From an uncultured bacterium (lineage in GTDB: Bacteria; Verrucomicrobiota; Kiritimatiellia; RFP12; UBA1067), in the NCBI GenBank assembly GCA_902775595.1, contig CACYNF010000017.1, forward strand, positions 1 through 51,395: 51,395 bases of DNA, in the 5' to 3' direction. The position numbers and the translations under genes were made by a program. Below the pieces are notes generated by a model. The model saw only the letters and a program-made list of their open reading frames with translations, did no database searches and was not told the DNA's origin. This document shows, piece after piece, positions 1-8,700 of the stretch; the stretch's first letter is position 1, and each line of letters begins with the position of its first letter.

Positions 1-48
1 AAACCGCCAAGTTACTTACAGAGTGTCTTTTCTATTTGACAAACTGGG

Positions 49-118
49 GGGACAGGAGTCAGGGGGGAGGGGGGGGAGGAGTCAGGGGTTAGGGGGCAGG
101 AGTCAGGAGTCGTAACCG
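49..118. repeat. Degenerate GGAGTCAGG-type purine-rich repeat
   Basis: A G-rich stretch repeats the motif GGAGTCAGG with variable G runs between copies (several copies between 52 and 118, and another at about 199-209). No reading frame with protein-like character crosses it, and with the neighbouring repeats it makes positions 1-295 gene-free. Simple slippage-type expansion of a dispersed repeat is the likely origin. Confidence 0.6.
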
Positions 119-120
119 CC

Positions 121-180
121 CCTTGTGGGTGGGCGCGACCCTTGGGGAAGCGACCGAGCCGAGCGGAGCGAGTGCCGAGG
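121..180. repeat. Dispersed repeat family D, copy 1
   Basis: A 60-bp unit (starts CCTTGTGGGTGGGCGCGACC, ends GAGCGAGTGCCGAG) recurs almost unchanged at 40283-40342 inside mnmG, 40 kb away. Read on the minus strand in one frame it encodes a peptide with SALAPLG, VAS and VAPTHK blocks, the same peptide block that is translated inside MnmG. Here it lies outside any convincing gene. Confidence 0.8.
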
Positions 181-210
181 GGGCAGGGGGCAGGGGGCAG
201 GAGTCAGGTA

Positions 211-270
211 TTTTGGGGACAGACCCCGCGATAGCCAATAAAATCAAGGGTTCGAAGGGCCCGTCCCCGA
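211..270. repeat. Dispersed repeat family C, copy 1
   Basis: A 60-bp unit beginning TTTTGGGGACAGACCCC, followed by a conserved core GATAGCCAATAAAATCAAG and GGGTTCGAA, ending GGCCCGTCCCC. Nearly identical copies are at 894-953 and 12755-12816; the last has perfect terminal inverted repeats. The termini recall REP/IS200-type repeat ends (RAYT-associated elements). This copy lies just past the stop codon of the 296-847 gene. Confidence 0.85.
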
Positions 271-295
271 GTTTCACCGCGCACCCAACCATCCT

Positions 296-847
296 CTATC
301 TCCCCGGTGCGTTGGTGGACGCGTTGAGTATCGCGGCGTCAAGCTGAACGGCGATATCCGAAGCAGAAATGGCATTTGTGTAGGATGTTGCTTCCGCAAA
401 GACGGTATTGCGAGCGAATGCAACATAGCCGAAACCATTTGTAGTGAACTTGCAGTAACACCTGTCGCCGGCAAGACCATTTGTAACCGAAGGCAATGGA
501 GCCACCGCAAAACCAGAAAGTCTCCTCATGATTTCTGACTGAGCAATAATCACATTCGTCGAAGCCCGCACACAGACTTCTACCAAAAGACTGTTGCTGG
601 CGTCGGAGAACACCAGTAGTCTCTTTTCTCGCGTCCCATCATTACCAACATATCTAGCCGTCGCGCATAGGCCATTTGTCGGCAAGTCGATTGCCAAAAT
701 GTCGACATTCGTGACAATCGTTGAGTAATCTGCGCTTGTAGTTCCAACCCACGAATCGTAGTCATAATACGCCATTGTACTATCAAGGATCACATCCCCG
801 AAGCAGGCAGATGTAAAAACGGCAAACAAACTTATAAGGCACTTCAT
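296..847 (-). CDS. Small exported protein of unknown function
   Basis: Predicted 183-residue protein. The start at 847 was chosen over an upstream codon at 883 because an AGGAGG ribosome site lies about 8 nt before it and the protein then begins with a typical signal peptide (MKCLISLFAVFTSACFG). The rest is polar and rich in Asn, Thr and Ala, with no domain I recognise. It is the last gene of the minus-strand run of exported proteins but is separated from the upstream gene (ending at 1000) by a family C repeat, and another direct copy of that repeat lies just beyond its stop codon, so the gene is bracketed by direct repeats. Function unknown; export is the only firm inference. Confidence 0.7.
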   Translation of the reverse strand: MKCLISLFAVFTSACFGDVILDSTMAYYDYDSWVGTTSADYSTIVTNVDILAIDLPTNGLCATARYVGNDGTREKRLLVFSDASNSLLVEVCVRASTNVIIAQSEIMRRLSGFAVAPLPSVTNGLAGDRCYCKFTTNGFGYVAFARNTVFAEATSYTNAISASDIAVQLDAAILNASTNAPGR

Positions 848-893
848 TTTAAAGACCTCCTTAATCTTGTACCAACAGCGCACAGCTAGATAC

Positions 894-953
894 TTTGGGG
901 ACAGACCCCGCGATAGCCAATAAAATCAAGGGTTCGAAGGGCCCGTCCCCAGA
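894..953. repeat. Dispersed repeat family C, copy 2
   Basis: Same 60-bp unit and same orientation as 211-270, with only trivial differences at the ends. It sits between the exported-protein genes at 296-847 and 1000-1911. The left arm (TTTGGGGACAGACCCC) and the right arm (GGCCCGTCCCC) pair imperfectly, unlike the perfect arms of the copy at 12755-12816. Confidence 0.85.
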
Positions 954-999
954 TTTTCTCTTTTTCATGTTTTACTTAGGTGTTTTTAGTCCTCTATCG

Positions 1000-1911
1000 C
1001 TACCATTGCGGAGTCCCCGTGAAGTTCGGAACGGTGAAGTCGTTTTCCGTCAGGGCGTCGAGCTGCGCCTTTACCTCGAGAAGATACTTCCGCTCGTAGA
1101 ACGACGTATCAGCGCGCTCAAGCTTGTTCGACACGTATTCCGCGCGCTCGTGGCTGTTCTTGTACCCAGGAACCGCCACCGCCGCGAGCGTGTCGACGTG
1201 GGGAATCCAATACCGACCTTGCCATGTAAGCGGATTGAACGTCGCAGCGGCGTTCTCAACGACGCTGCTCGTCGCACTGTCGCAGCCGTTGGTGTAGACC
1301 GGAATGTAGCCATAAATAGCGGCTGGAACAATACCCCTTGCCCAGTGAGAGCTGTTAGTGTACGCCGCACACAAATACCGAATGCACTCGTCTGTCATGC
1401 CAAGTGCCGCCATTATTGACTCAAACGCATCCGACTTGTACATTGCGTTTGTTTCTGCTTCGGATGCACCTATCACCTCCATTATGGGGATATTGTTCGT
1501 CGAGGCAAGTGCGTTCTCGCAAAGAAAAAACATATTGTCCACAATCCCCTCGTCGCATTCCCATGCCAGTGTCCACTTGTTTGTAGACGCCAACTGCGCG
1601 ACGCAGCGACGCTGAAGGCAGATGGGAAACGCCTCGCATATCTCGTCATCGGTATACAATGCGCCCTGCGGCAGATGCATGCGGAAACGCCCGAGGCAGC
1701 CCTCGCGTGTCGTCAGGGCATACGCCCAGTCGGTGTAGTTCGTAGGAACTTTTGACGGGTCCGTCCAAACGCCCATGCCACCGGACGGCCCCTCCCTGAA
1801 CGTCGCCTCGAACGCCGCGTCGAGAGTTGCAATGTCCTCCTCGGTAAGGGCATGCAGCGCAGGGCACTGTACCAACAGCGCCACGCCAAACAGTATATAC
1901 TTTGTAGTCAT
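1000..1911 (-). CDS. Exported protein of unknown function
   Basis: 303 residues with an N-terminal signal peptide (MTTKYILFGVALLVQCPALHA, cleavage probably near residue 21) followed by an acidic LTEED segment. The gene just upstream (1916-2683) has a closely similar signal peptide and the same ITEED motif after it, so the two share a leader or are distant relatives. The mature part has many Cys, Trp and Thr-Asn motifs typical of secreted proteins of this window; no domain is recognised. A GGAG ribosome site lies before the ATG, and the gap to the upstream stop is only 4 nt, so it is in the operon that begins near 9.8 kb. Confidence 0.75.
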   Translation of the reverse strand: MTTKYILFGVALLVQCPALHALTEEDIATLDAAFEATFREGPSGGMGVWTDPSKVPTNYTDWAYALTTREGCLGRFRMHLPQGALYTDDEICEAFPICLQRRCVAQLASTNKWTLAWECDEGIVDNMFFLCENALASTNNIPIMEVIGASEAETNAMYKSDAFESIMAALGMTDECIRYLCAAYTNSSHWARGIVPAAIYGYIPVYTNGCDSATSSVVENAAATFNPLTWQGRYWIPHVDTLAAVAVPGYKNSHERAEYVSNKLERADTSFYERKYLLEVKAQLDALTENDFTVPNFTGTPQW

Positions 1912-1915
1912 TCGA

Positions 1916-2683
1916 TCACTCCGGAAGGTTTTCCTCTGGATATGCGACCAGTTCGTTTATGGCATTGGTGACATAATCAATTTGATATGCGCTGACTCCA
2001 AGCGAATTAACAGACCTTAGAACACTCAGTCGGCGATGACTGTTAGAATATGACGGGTCAAAGTCCATAAGCGCACTGTCCAACACACTCACGTATCGGC
2101 TTGCCGTCGGAGCATAGCTCATGACGCAGGATAATGTGTTCGTCCATGTAGCATCACCGGCGTGATGTAGCTTCACAAATCCAAGCACATCTTTGCATAC
2201 AGCCGTGCGTACCTCAAAATCCATATTTGTACAAGACAAAAGTTCATCTACAACCGCTATCGCGTTGCTAGTCGCACCTTCGATCCGGAAGATTGAGTTT
2301 ATCGCCCTCACCGCATATGCCTCGTTCGTCGTCTGGCTGACGAGAAACGGCACATGTTCAGCCGAGCCGTACGTGCCAAGAAGGCCTATCATCGCACGTG
2401 CCATTCTGACGTTGTTTGTGTGGGCAAGTTCGCACACGATACGCGCAAATCTATTGGTGTCGTTTCCGCACTGCACGGAAAGCGCGTGATTTCTCATTCT
2501 GTTGATCTTACTCGAGTTGTCGATCACACAACACGACATTGACAGCGTGCGCCGCACATCTTCGTCCTGATAGACGACTTCATCGCCAGCAACTGCATTG
2601 TCCTCCTCGGTAATGGCACGCAGCGCAAGGCACTGTGTCAGCAGCGCAGCAACGACCCCCAATAGTTTTATCTTGCGGTTCAT
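1916..2683 (-). CDS. Exported HEAT/ARM-like repeat protein
   Basis: 255 residues. A signal peptide (about residues 1-23) is followed by an ITEED motif shared with the next gene. Residues about 75-190 show repeated helical segments with small and hydrophobic residues at regular spacing (for example MARAMIGLLGTYG, EAYAVRAINSIFRI, VRTAVCKDVLGFV), the pattern of HEAT or ARM repeats; such folds usually bind other proteins or peptides. The ATG overlaps the stop of the upstream gene as ATGA, so translation is probably coupled. Function unknown; a scaffold or binding role in the cell envelope is inference only. Confidence 0.7.
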   Translation of the reverse strand: MNRKIKLLGVVAALLTQCLALRAITEEDNAVAGDEVVYQDEDVRRTLSMSCCVIDNSSKINRMRNHALSVQCGNDTNRFARIVCELAHTNNVRMARAMIGLLGTYGSAEHVPFLVSQTTNEAYAVRAINSIFRIEGATSNAIAVVDELLSCTNMDFEVRTAVCKDVLGFVKLHHAGDATWTNTLSCVMSYAPTASRYVSVLDSALMDFDPSYSNSHRRLSVLRSVNSLGVSAYQIDYVTNAINELVAYPEENLPE

Positions 2684-3702
2684 TTCAGGTTGCCTTTCCC
2701 CGGTGGTTCGCAGTAGCGAATGAAATGCCGCGACTGCTTGGCGATCTCCTCGTCTTCGAGATTCGTGTCGTTGGGCGTGGGGTTAAACACATATGAAATG
2801 CTCAATGTTGCCTGTCCTCGACTGGCTGGACTAATTCGGAAGTCATTTATCCTTGCATAGTTCGCTTGTTTCAGTTCCCCGGACTCATCAAGCACGCAGC
2901 GAGTGCGGATTACAAATGACGAATTAGGGCGAAACGGTATTTTTGTCGCCGACAAATTCGGCGGCTTCCCATTTCTATTGACTATGCGAACATTTGTCTC
3001 CGTATATGCAGAAGTGATTTCTGCCTCATACGGATATGGAAATTCGCTGCCAGAAACATTGTCAACATAATAACCGCCGCAAGGAACACCTCTCACCCGC
3101 ATTTCCCCTAGACAAAAACAACTCTTCCATGGTGGTAGTCCATCCCATTCGACATATATCTCAATGTCAGAAGTGTCCCCTTCCCCAAATGGCTGGACAA
3201 ATGACTTTTTCTCCATATCAAATCCAACCCAAGAATTTGTCGAGGGGATTTTAAAGAATGTTCCGCATGACACCAGATTCTTAGGATTGTGTATCTTCCG
3301 AAGTTCCACGGCCTCCTCTGCCCCGTACGGTTGCCATTTTCCGTCCTTAACGTCATGCTCTGCATTCATGGGAACATACGACAATTCCTTTTGGGAACCA
3401 TAATATCCTTCTTTCCCGACGAGAAACCTTACCTTGTTTCCATTTGTCTTACCTATGGCGACACATACGCCATTTGCATCAGTCTTCCCATAGACCGAGT
3501 GCGGACTTGGCAACATGTCAAAAACTACCGCCACGCTCGCATTTGAAACAGGCTGTCCAAGGTCATCGTGGACTTTCAGGCAGATTTTTGCTTCTGCACC
3601 ATACGCCATTGCGTGCTCTACCTCAGGTTTAATCCGCCCCGCGAACAAGGAGCCCGGGATCACAACAGCAACAGTCAACAATGTTTTTAACTTGCGATTC
3701 AT
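2680..3702 (-). CDS. Exported paralogue with carboxypeptidase-regulatory/CnaB-like domain (copy 1)
   Basis: 340 residues from the ATG at 3702; this start overlaps the upstream stop (ATGA), gives a signal peptide (MNRKLKTLLTVAVVIPGSLFAG), and is preferred over an upstream in-frame codon. Residues about 25-110 are nearly identical to the next gene: a beta-sandwich like the regulatory-domain/CnaB family (motifs ICLKVHDDLGQPVSNA, SVYGKTDANGVC, VGKEGYYGSQ). The middle is divergent. The last ~35 residues (motif NPTPNDTNLEDEEIAKQSRH, ending GKGNLK) are again nearly identical to the next gene. One of three tandem paralogues; the mosaic of identical ends and divergent middle suggests gene conversion or diversifying selection. 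Function unknown. Confidence 0.75.
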   Translation of the reverse strand: MNRKLKTLLTVAVVIPGSLFAGRIKPEVEHAMAYGAEAKICLKVHDDLGQPVSNASVAVVFDMLPSPHSVYGKTDANGVCVAIGKTNGNKVRFLVGKEGYYGSQKELSYVPMNAEHDVKDGKWQPYGAEEAVELRKIHNPKNLVSCGTFFKIPSTNSWVGFDMEKKSFVQPFGEGDTSDIEIYVEWDGLPPWKSCFCLGEMRVRGVPCGGYYVDNVSGSEFPYPYEAEITSAYTETNVRIVNRNGKPPNLSATKIPFRPNSSFVIRTRCVLDESGELKQANYARINDFRISPASRGQATLSISYVFNPTPNDTNLEDEEIAKQSRHFIRYCEPPGKGNLK

Positions 3703-4730
3703 TTCAGATTGCCTTTCCCCGGCGGCTCGCAGTGACGAATGAAATGCCGCGACTGCTTGGCGATCTCCTCGTCTTCGAGGTTCGTGTCGTTGGGCGAGGG
3801 ATTGAAAGCACCTGTAACGCAAATACATGCGATACCACCTTTGTCACAGCCGAACGCAATATTATTGATAACTGAATAATGTGCAGACACAAGGTTGCCT
3901 TCAGCATCCACTTTGCATCGACTGCGAACAACCCAACACTTGTTCTTGTCAAAAACCTTTCGTTCATATCGTCGCCCATATGCATCAGGATCAATTATAA
4001 CACGTTCATAGAAATCGGCAGCTTGCTGGTATGTAGCATCAGGCAATGCAGAATATGGCCCTTTGAATTCACTAACTGCGTTGACCGCGCATTGATAATA
4101 GCCGGAATACTTATCGGCAAATCTAATCTTCTTTCCCATCCCAGTATAATCGGGCAACCATTTCCCATCCCAGTCGAAGAATATTTCAAAATCCACTATT
4201 TCCCCTTTTCCATGCGGTTGAACGAAATCGCGTTTCTCTAAATCAAACCCTACCCAAGCGTTAATGGCCTTTGTACTGTTGAATTCGCGCATATATGCGA
4301 CTGCCAAATGAGCAGGGTTGCGTATCTTCCGTAATTCAATGTTCTCTATAGCACCGTATGGCTGCCATTTCCCGTCCTTGACGTCATGCTCCTCATTCAT
4401 GGGAACATACGACAATTCCTTTTGGGAACCATAGTATCCTTCTTTCCCGACGAGAAACCTAATCTTGTTCCCATTTGTCTTCCCTTCGGCGACACAGATG
4501 CCATTCGAGTCGGTCTTCCCATAGACCGAGTGTGGCCTTGGCAACATGTCAAAAACGACTGCCACACTCGCATTTGTAACCGGCTGCCCCACGTCATCGC
4601 AGACTTTCAAGCAAATCTTTGCCTCCGCGCCATACGCCATGGCGTGTTCAACTTCGGGCGCAAGTTTTCGCGCGAACACGGCAGATGGCAGTACCAACAG
4701 CAGAAAAACAAAAGCGCTCTTTGTTTTCAT
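3699..4730 (-). CDS. Exported paralogue with carboxypeptidase-regulatory/CnaB-like domain (copy 2)
   Basis: 343 residues with signal peptide (MKTKSAFVFLLLVLPSAVFA). The N-terminal beta-sandwich (about 22-110) and the C-terminal tail (NPSPNDTNLEDEEIAKQ to GKGNLK) match the next gene almost exactly, while the central part (about 130-290) matches the upstream paralogue at 4804-5760 better (for example WNG/DGKWLPDYTGMG and KCWVVRSRCK motifs). It is therefore intermediate between its two neighbours. Its stop overlaps the next start as ATGA, and the codons for KGNLK supply the purine-rich ribosome site for the following gene. Role unknown; surface or periplasmic location is inferred. Confidence 0.75.
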   Translation of the reverse strand: MKTKSAFVFLLLVLPSAVFARKLAPEVEHAMAYGAEAKICLKVCDDVGQPVTNASVAVVFDMLPRPHSVYGKTDSNGICVAEGKTNGNKIRFLVGKEGYYGSQKELSYVPMNEEHDVKDGKWQPYGAIENIELRKIRNPAHLAVAYMREFNSTKAINAWVGFDLEKRDFVQPHGKGEIVDFEIFFDWDGKWLPDYTGMGKKIRFADKYSGYYQCAVNAVSEFKGPYSALPDATYQQAADFYERVIIDPDAYGRRYERKVFDKNKCWVVRSRCKVDAEGNLVSAHYSVINNIAFGCDKGGIACICVTGAFNPSPNDTNLEDEEIAKQSRHFIRHCEPPGKGNLK

Positions 4731-4771
4731 TTCAGATTTCCTTTCTCCACCGCCTTGTCTTAGAATTTACC
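4727..4771 (-). pseudogene. Decayed C-terminal tail of a paralogue
   Basis: Between the stop of the 4804-5760 gene and the next ATG, one frame reads GKF-stop-DKAVEKGNLK-stop. The intact version, KFYDKAVEKGNLK, is the C-terminus of the large protein at 5757-9773. A Tyr codon has become TAA and the upstream gene now stops earlier in another frame. The remnant still ends in the AAATGA junction that starts the next gene, so it may be kept as a ribosome-binding leader. Confidence 0.6.
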
Positions 4772-4803
4772 AAGGGGCAAGCATACGTCACCCAGGCCGC
4801 CAG

Positions 4804-5760
4804 TCATCGTTGCAGCTTCGGCTCCAGATTCGTGTCGTTGGGCGTGGGATTGAAAGCACCAATCACTCGGAATCCGGCGGTTCCATTCGCATTGCCTGAG
4901 TAACCAACTCGATGCACAACCGAGTAATTTGCCTTGATTAGACTTCCATTCTTGTCGATCTTGCATCTGCTTCTGACAACCCAACATTTGTTCAGATCAA
5001 AGCGATGGCGTTTTGTTTGTCGTCCATTCGTCAAGTCTTCGAAAAATCTCGCTTCCTGCAAAAACTCATTTTCAGGATTTGCAGCATACGGCCCCCTAAA
5101 ATCACTCGCAGAATTCACATCACAGCTATAATATCCAGAATGAAGCTCTGAAAAGCGCAAACGAACACCCATACCGGTGTAGTCTGGGAGCCACTTACCG
5201 TTCCACTCAATCAAAACTTCGAAATCCGCCACAATGCCGGCGCCAAAAGGAGAAACGAAGTCACGTTTTTCCAAGTCATACCCAATCCATTCATTAAGCC
5301 TCTGTGTATGCACAAACTGGCCACCAACTGAAGGTAATACCGGATTTACGATCCGTCTCAAAATAAGCTTCTCCGCAGCTCCGTAAGGCTGCCACTTGCC
5401 GTCCTTCACGTCGCGCTCCTCGCCCATCTTGGCATAGCAGTACACCACGTGGGAACCATAGTATCCATCTTTTGCGACGAAAACCTCAATCTCGTCGCCG
5501 CAGGTCTTCCCCTCCAAAACAAACACGCCGTTTGTGTCGGTCGTTCCATTGATCCAGGTTCCCAGCGGACGGAAGTTCATGCCGAGGTACGCCTTTATCT
5601 TGGCGTCCGGCACAGGCGTCCCGTCATCATCCTGGATGTGCAACTCTATCTTCGTCTGCGCACCCTTTGTCAACGCTTGAAATACAGCATCAGACACTTT
5701 CGCTACTGCAGCGTGAGACCCCAACACGCACACTACAGCGATTGAAACAATATACTTCAT
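4804..5760 (-). CDS. Exported paralogue with carboxypeptidase-regulatory/CnaB-like domain (copy 3, shortened tail)
   Basis: 318 residues with signal peptide (MKYIVSIAVVCVLGSHAAVA). The beta-sandwich (about 25-115: IELHIQDDDGTPVPDAKI, DTNGVFVLEGKT, AKDGYYGS) is the most divergent of the three paralogues; the middle matches the 3699-4730 copy (GKWLPDYTGMG, KCWVVRSRCKID). At the C-terminus the shared NPTPNDTNLE motif is followed at once by PKLQR and a stop, where the other copies continue for ~25 residues. The missing part survives out of frame as the remnant at 4727-4771, so this copy has lost its tail by frameshift and nonsense mutation. Start overlaps the stop of the large upstream gene (ATGA). 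Confidence 0.75.
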   Translation of the reverse strand: MKYIVSIAVVCVLGSHAAVAKVSDAVFQALTKGAQTKIELHIQDDDGTPVPDAKIKAYLGMNFRPLGTWINGTTDTNGVFVLEGKTCGDEIEVFVAKDGYYGSHVVYCYAKMGEERDVKDGKWQPYGAAEKLILRRIVNPVLPSVGGQFVHTQRLNEWIGYDLEKRDFVSPFGAGIVADFEVLIEWNGKWLPDYTGMGVRLRFSELHSGYYSCDVNSASDFRGPYAANPENEFLQEARFFEDLTNGRQTKRHRFDLNKCWVVRSRCKIDKNGSLIKANYSVVHRVGYSGNANGTAGFRVIGAFNPTPNDTNLEPKLQR

Positions 5761-8700
5761 TTTAGGTTTCCTTTCTCCACCGCTTTGTCGTAAAACTTGA
5801 AATTATAGAAATACGCTACATCTTTCATATCCGAATGACACCAACGATTGGGGTAACTTGAATGACTCGGCCAGCCATTTGGTTTCAAAACGCCAGCTTC
5901 ACTATTCTCATTGACATCAATCATCACCTCTTCCATTGCATCTCCACCAAACGCGATTGCTCCGGCCGCAGGCATAAGCGCGGGAATTCCCTGCGCAAGG
6001 TTGGCATCGATTACCAGACGCGGAATGACACTGTTCATCATGCTGGTCGGGCTTGGATTGAAAACCGGATCGGCGCGCAACTGAGCCTCAGTGAGGCCGT
6101 TTGCGGCGGAGGCATTGTACTTAATCTCAGGAACCAAAGTCCAGACTCCAGGCACGACATGATAAATCTTCTGCAGCTCCCACCCAGCCCAGTCTGTGCC
6201 CGCAAGTCCACCACGCCCCTTGAACATCTCCTGCTTGTGCCAGCAATGGTTGACAACATCCCCGTCCCATACTCCGCTTCCTAGCCATACATTGTTGTTC
6301 TGAACCAACATAAGCGCCTCGTCGCCGGTCGAGTAGAAGTTTACCGCATACTGCGCGACGTTCGAAAAGCGCCCCGGCCAGCCGAGCTTACGCCTGTCGT
6401 CGTTCGGAAACGCCGCGAATAGCGCATGCCAGTTCGACGCCCATGTCCTTGGATGGTAATCCGACCACTGGGGATGGATGAGTTGTGGACAGACTTGCGA
6501 ACGCGTCGTCTCGAACGCCTCCGATGGCACGGCCGAATTGCACATGAGGTAGCTCGACGGAACAAGCCCGTAGTCCTGTATCATCGACGAGCAGACCATG
6601 TTGCCGAGTGAATGCGCCATTAGGACCTTCGTGCCGGGAAGCTGCGCCAGCTGCGGCGCAAGCACGCTCGCCGTGAAGAACGCATTCGAGGCATCCTCCT
6701 GGTAATTCAACGGAGTTCCGATGTTGCTCCGCCACGACACCGCGGTGAACTGCGCCGTCATGCCGGTCTGCCACATGCGCTTGAACACCTCCGACGCCCA
6801 TGCGCGCGAGTTCGCCTGCGACACATTCGCGCCGTGGAGGAACACAAGGTTCGTGCCGGACGTCTCCAGGTCCGGTCTGTTCAGGGGATCGCCGGCGGAC
6901 GGAATCCATGTCACGGTCTCGCCCGACAAGCCTCGCGTGTTCAGATGCCGGTACATTTCCTCGACGCTGGAAATACGGATGTTCGCCGCGCTATCCACGG
7001 CCTTTTGCGCGTCGTCGTCTTCACCAATCCATCCCTCGACGACGAGATCGGCGCCGGCGGCCGACCCCTCGATCAGGAACACGCCGCAGTTCTGCGAAAG
7101 CTGCATGGCGTCGTGCATCGCATCCGGCATCTGAGCACCGGTGGTGACGCTAGCCACAGTCGCCGAAAGAAGCTGCTGATATGGGCCCATTCCGAATCCG
7201 TTGCCCATGTCCTCTCGATGAAAAGCACCCGCATAGACCCTCGAAATTCTCGACCACACGACTTTCGCGCAGCCGGACCGCACCTTCCATCTAATCTTGT
7301 CCCTGACGTTCTGTGGCGTACCTGGCGGAAACACCGCCCTCGTGTCGATCCAGACAGGCGTAAAGTCAATGAAGTCACCGTGCCCGTTTACGTGGTCGTC
7401 GGCATAGTTCGGGCCGGAGCCGGGGATGTCATTCGCCGAGTCGTTGCGATCTCCGGAATCATTGTCGTCGTTGACCCAGAAGCGGAAGGTCTTCGTGCCC
7501 GCCCGTGCGATTGCAGCCTCGGCGTCGGTAATCGCACCGTCGCGGTCATAGTCGAAGACGAGGACCGGATCACCGAGCACATAGAGCGTCGCAGAAAGGC
7601 CGCCAGCGACATTGCCCGGCCTGGGATTGCCGTAGTAGTCGTAAGTACTCTCATGGACATGCTCAGTCAATAGCCCGGCGGCGTTCTCCGCTATCCAACC
7701 ATTGCCAACGACAACTTCGTTGCCGGGGCGCCGAGTGGCCGAGTAGTCCTGATAGCTTTGAGTCTGCGGCAACCCGTCGATCTTCGCCTGCCAGCAGTAC
7801 CAAGGCGCATACTTGTCATTGTGCCCGTCGCAGTTGAGCCACCGCATCGTGAGGCGATAAGCATTGCCCTTTCGCATCTTTAGGGTTGTAGCATTAGCAG
7901 CGCTGGGCGCCCCCATGCTGATTTTCCGGACGCGCATGTCGTCAGGGCCAAGACCCTCGATCTTCATTTCCCATGCCGCGTAGTCGCCGTAGATGTTGAA
8001 CTCGAGTTCCCTGAACTGCAGGGCTTCGGGCGGAAGACCGCCGTCTGCGCCGTCGTTTGGATCGGATTCCTGGCCAACCTCCGCCGCATCCGACACGCCG
8101 TCGTTGTCTGTGTCACCATCGGTGTCCGAAGGGTCCGTTCCGTTTAGGTATTCGCCAAGGTTCGAAAGCCCGTCTTCGTCAAAGTCGCCGGTAGCCCCGT
8201 TCGTACCGTCAGCAGAACGCGGATCAAGACCATTAGAATGCTCCCAGTCGTCCGGCAGTCCGTCTCGGTCGGTGTCGATGTAATGTGGCGACGTTCCAAT
8301 TGCCAGCTCCGCCCCGTCCGTGAGCCCGTCGCCGTCGGTGTCGGAGCTGGCGGGATCCGTGTCGGTGCCAAGCCGCACAATTACCGTCTTGCCGCCCTCC
8401 ACGAAGCCGGGGACCTTGTACGCGATGCGGTAAAGCCGACGCCCAAGCATCGACTGGACTCCAATTCCCGCGTTCCGCCCGTCGACCGCATCGCCGACGT
8501 TGTACCGGTACAGCATGAGCAGCTCGTCTGGGCGATGAGTGCGCACGACCACTTGGAACGAAACGGTATTCGTCTCGGCGCCGTCGCCTTCTCGCCCCAT
8601 ATTCTCATAGCTAATGCACACCGCCTGGCTGCCAGCGAACGCAACCATGCCGACTTTCACCGACGACACGGGAGCATTAGTCCTGAAGAAGAGCCCATCA

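Noticed and set aside
5441-5460. CCACGTGGGAAC as a fourth parS site (also TCCACGTGAGAAC near 10695)
   Set aside because: Only the CACGTG core and part of one arm match; the palindromic TGTTnC/GnAACA arms are absent.
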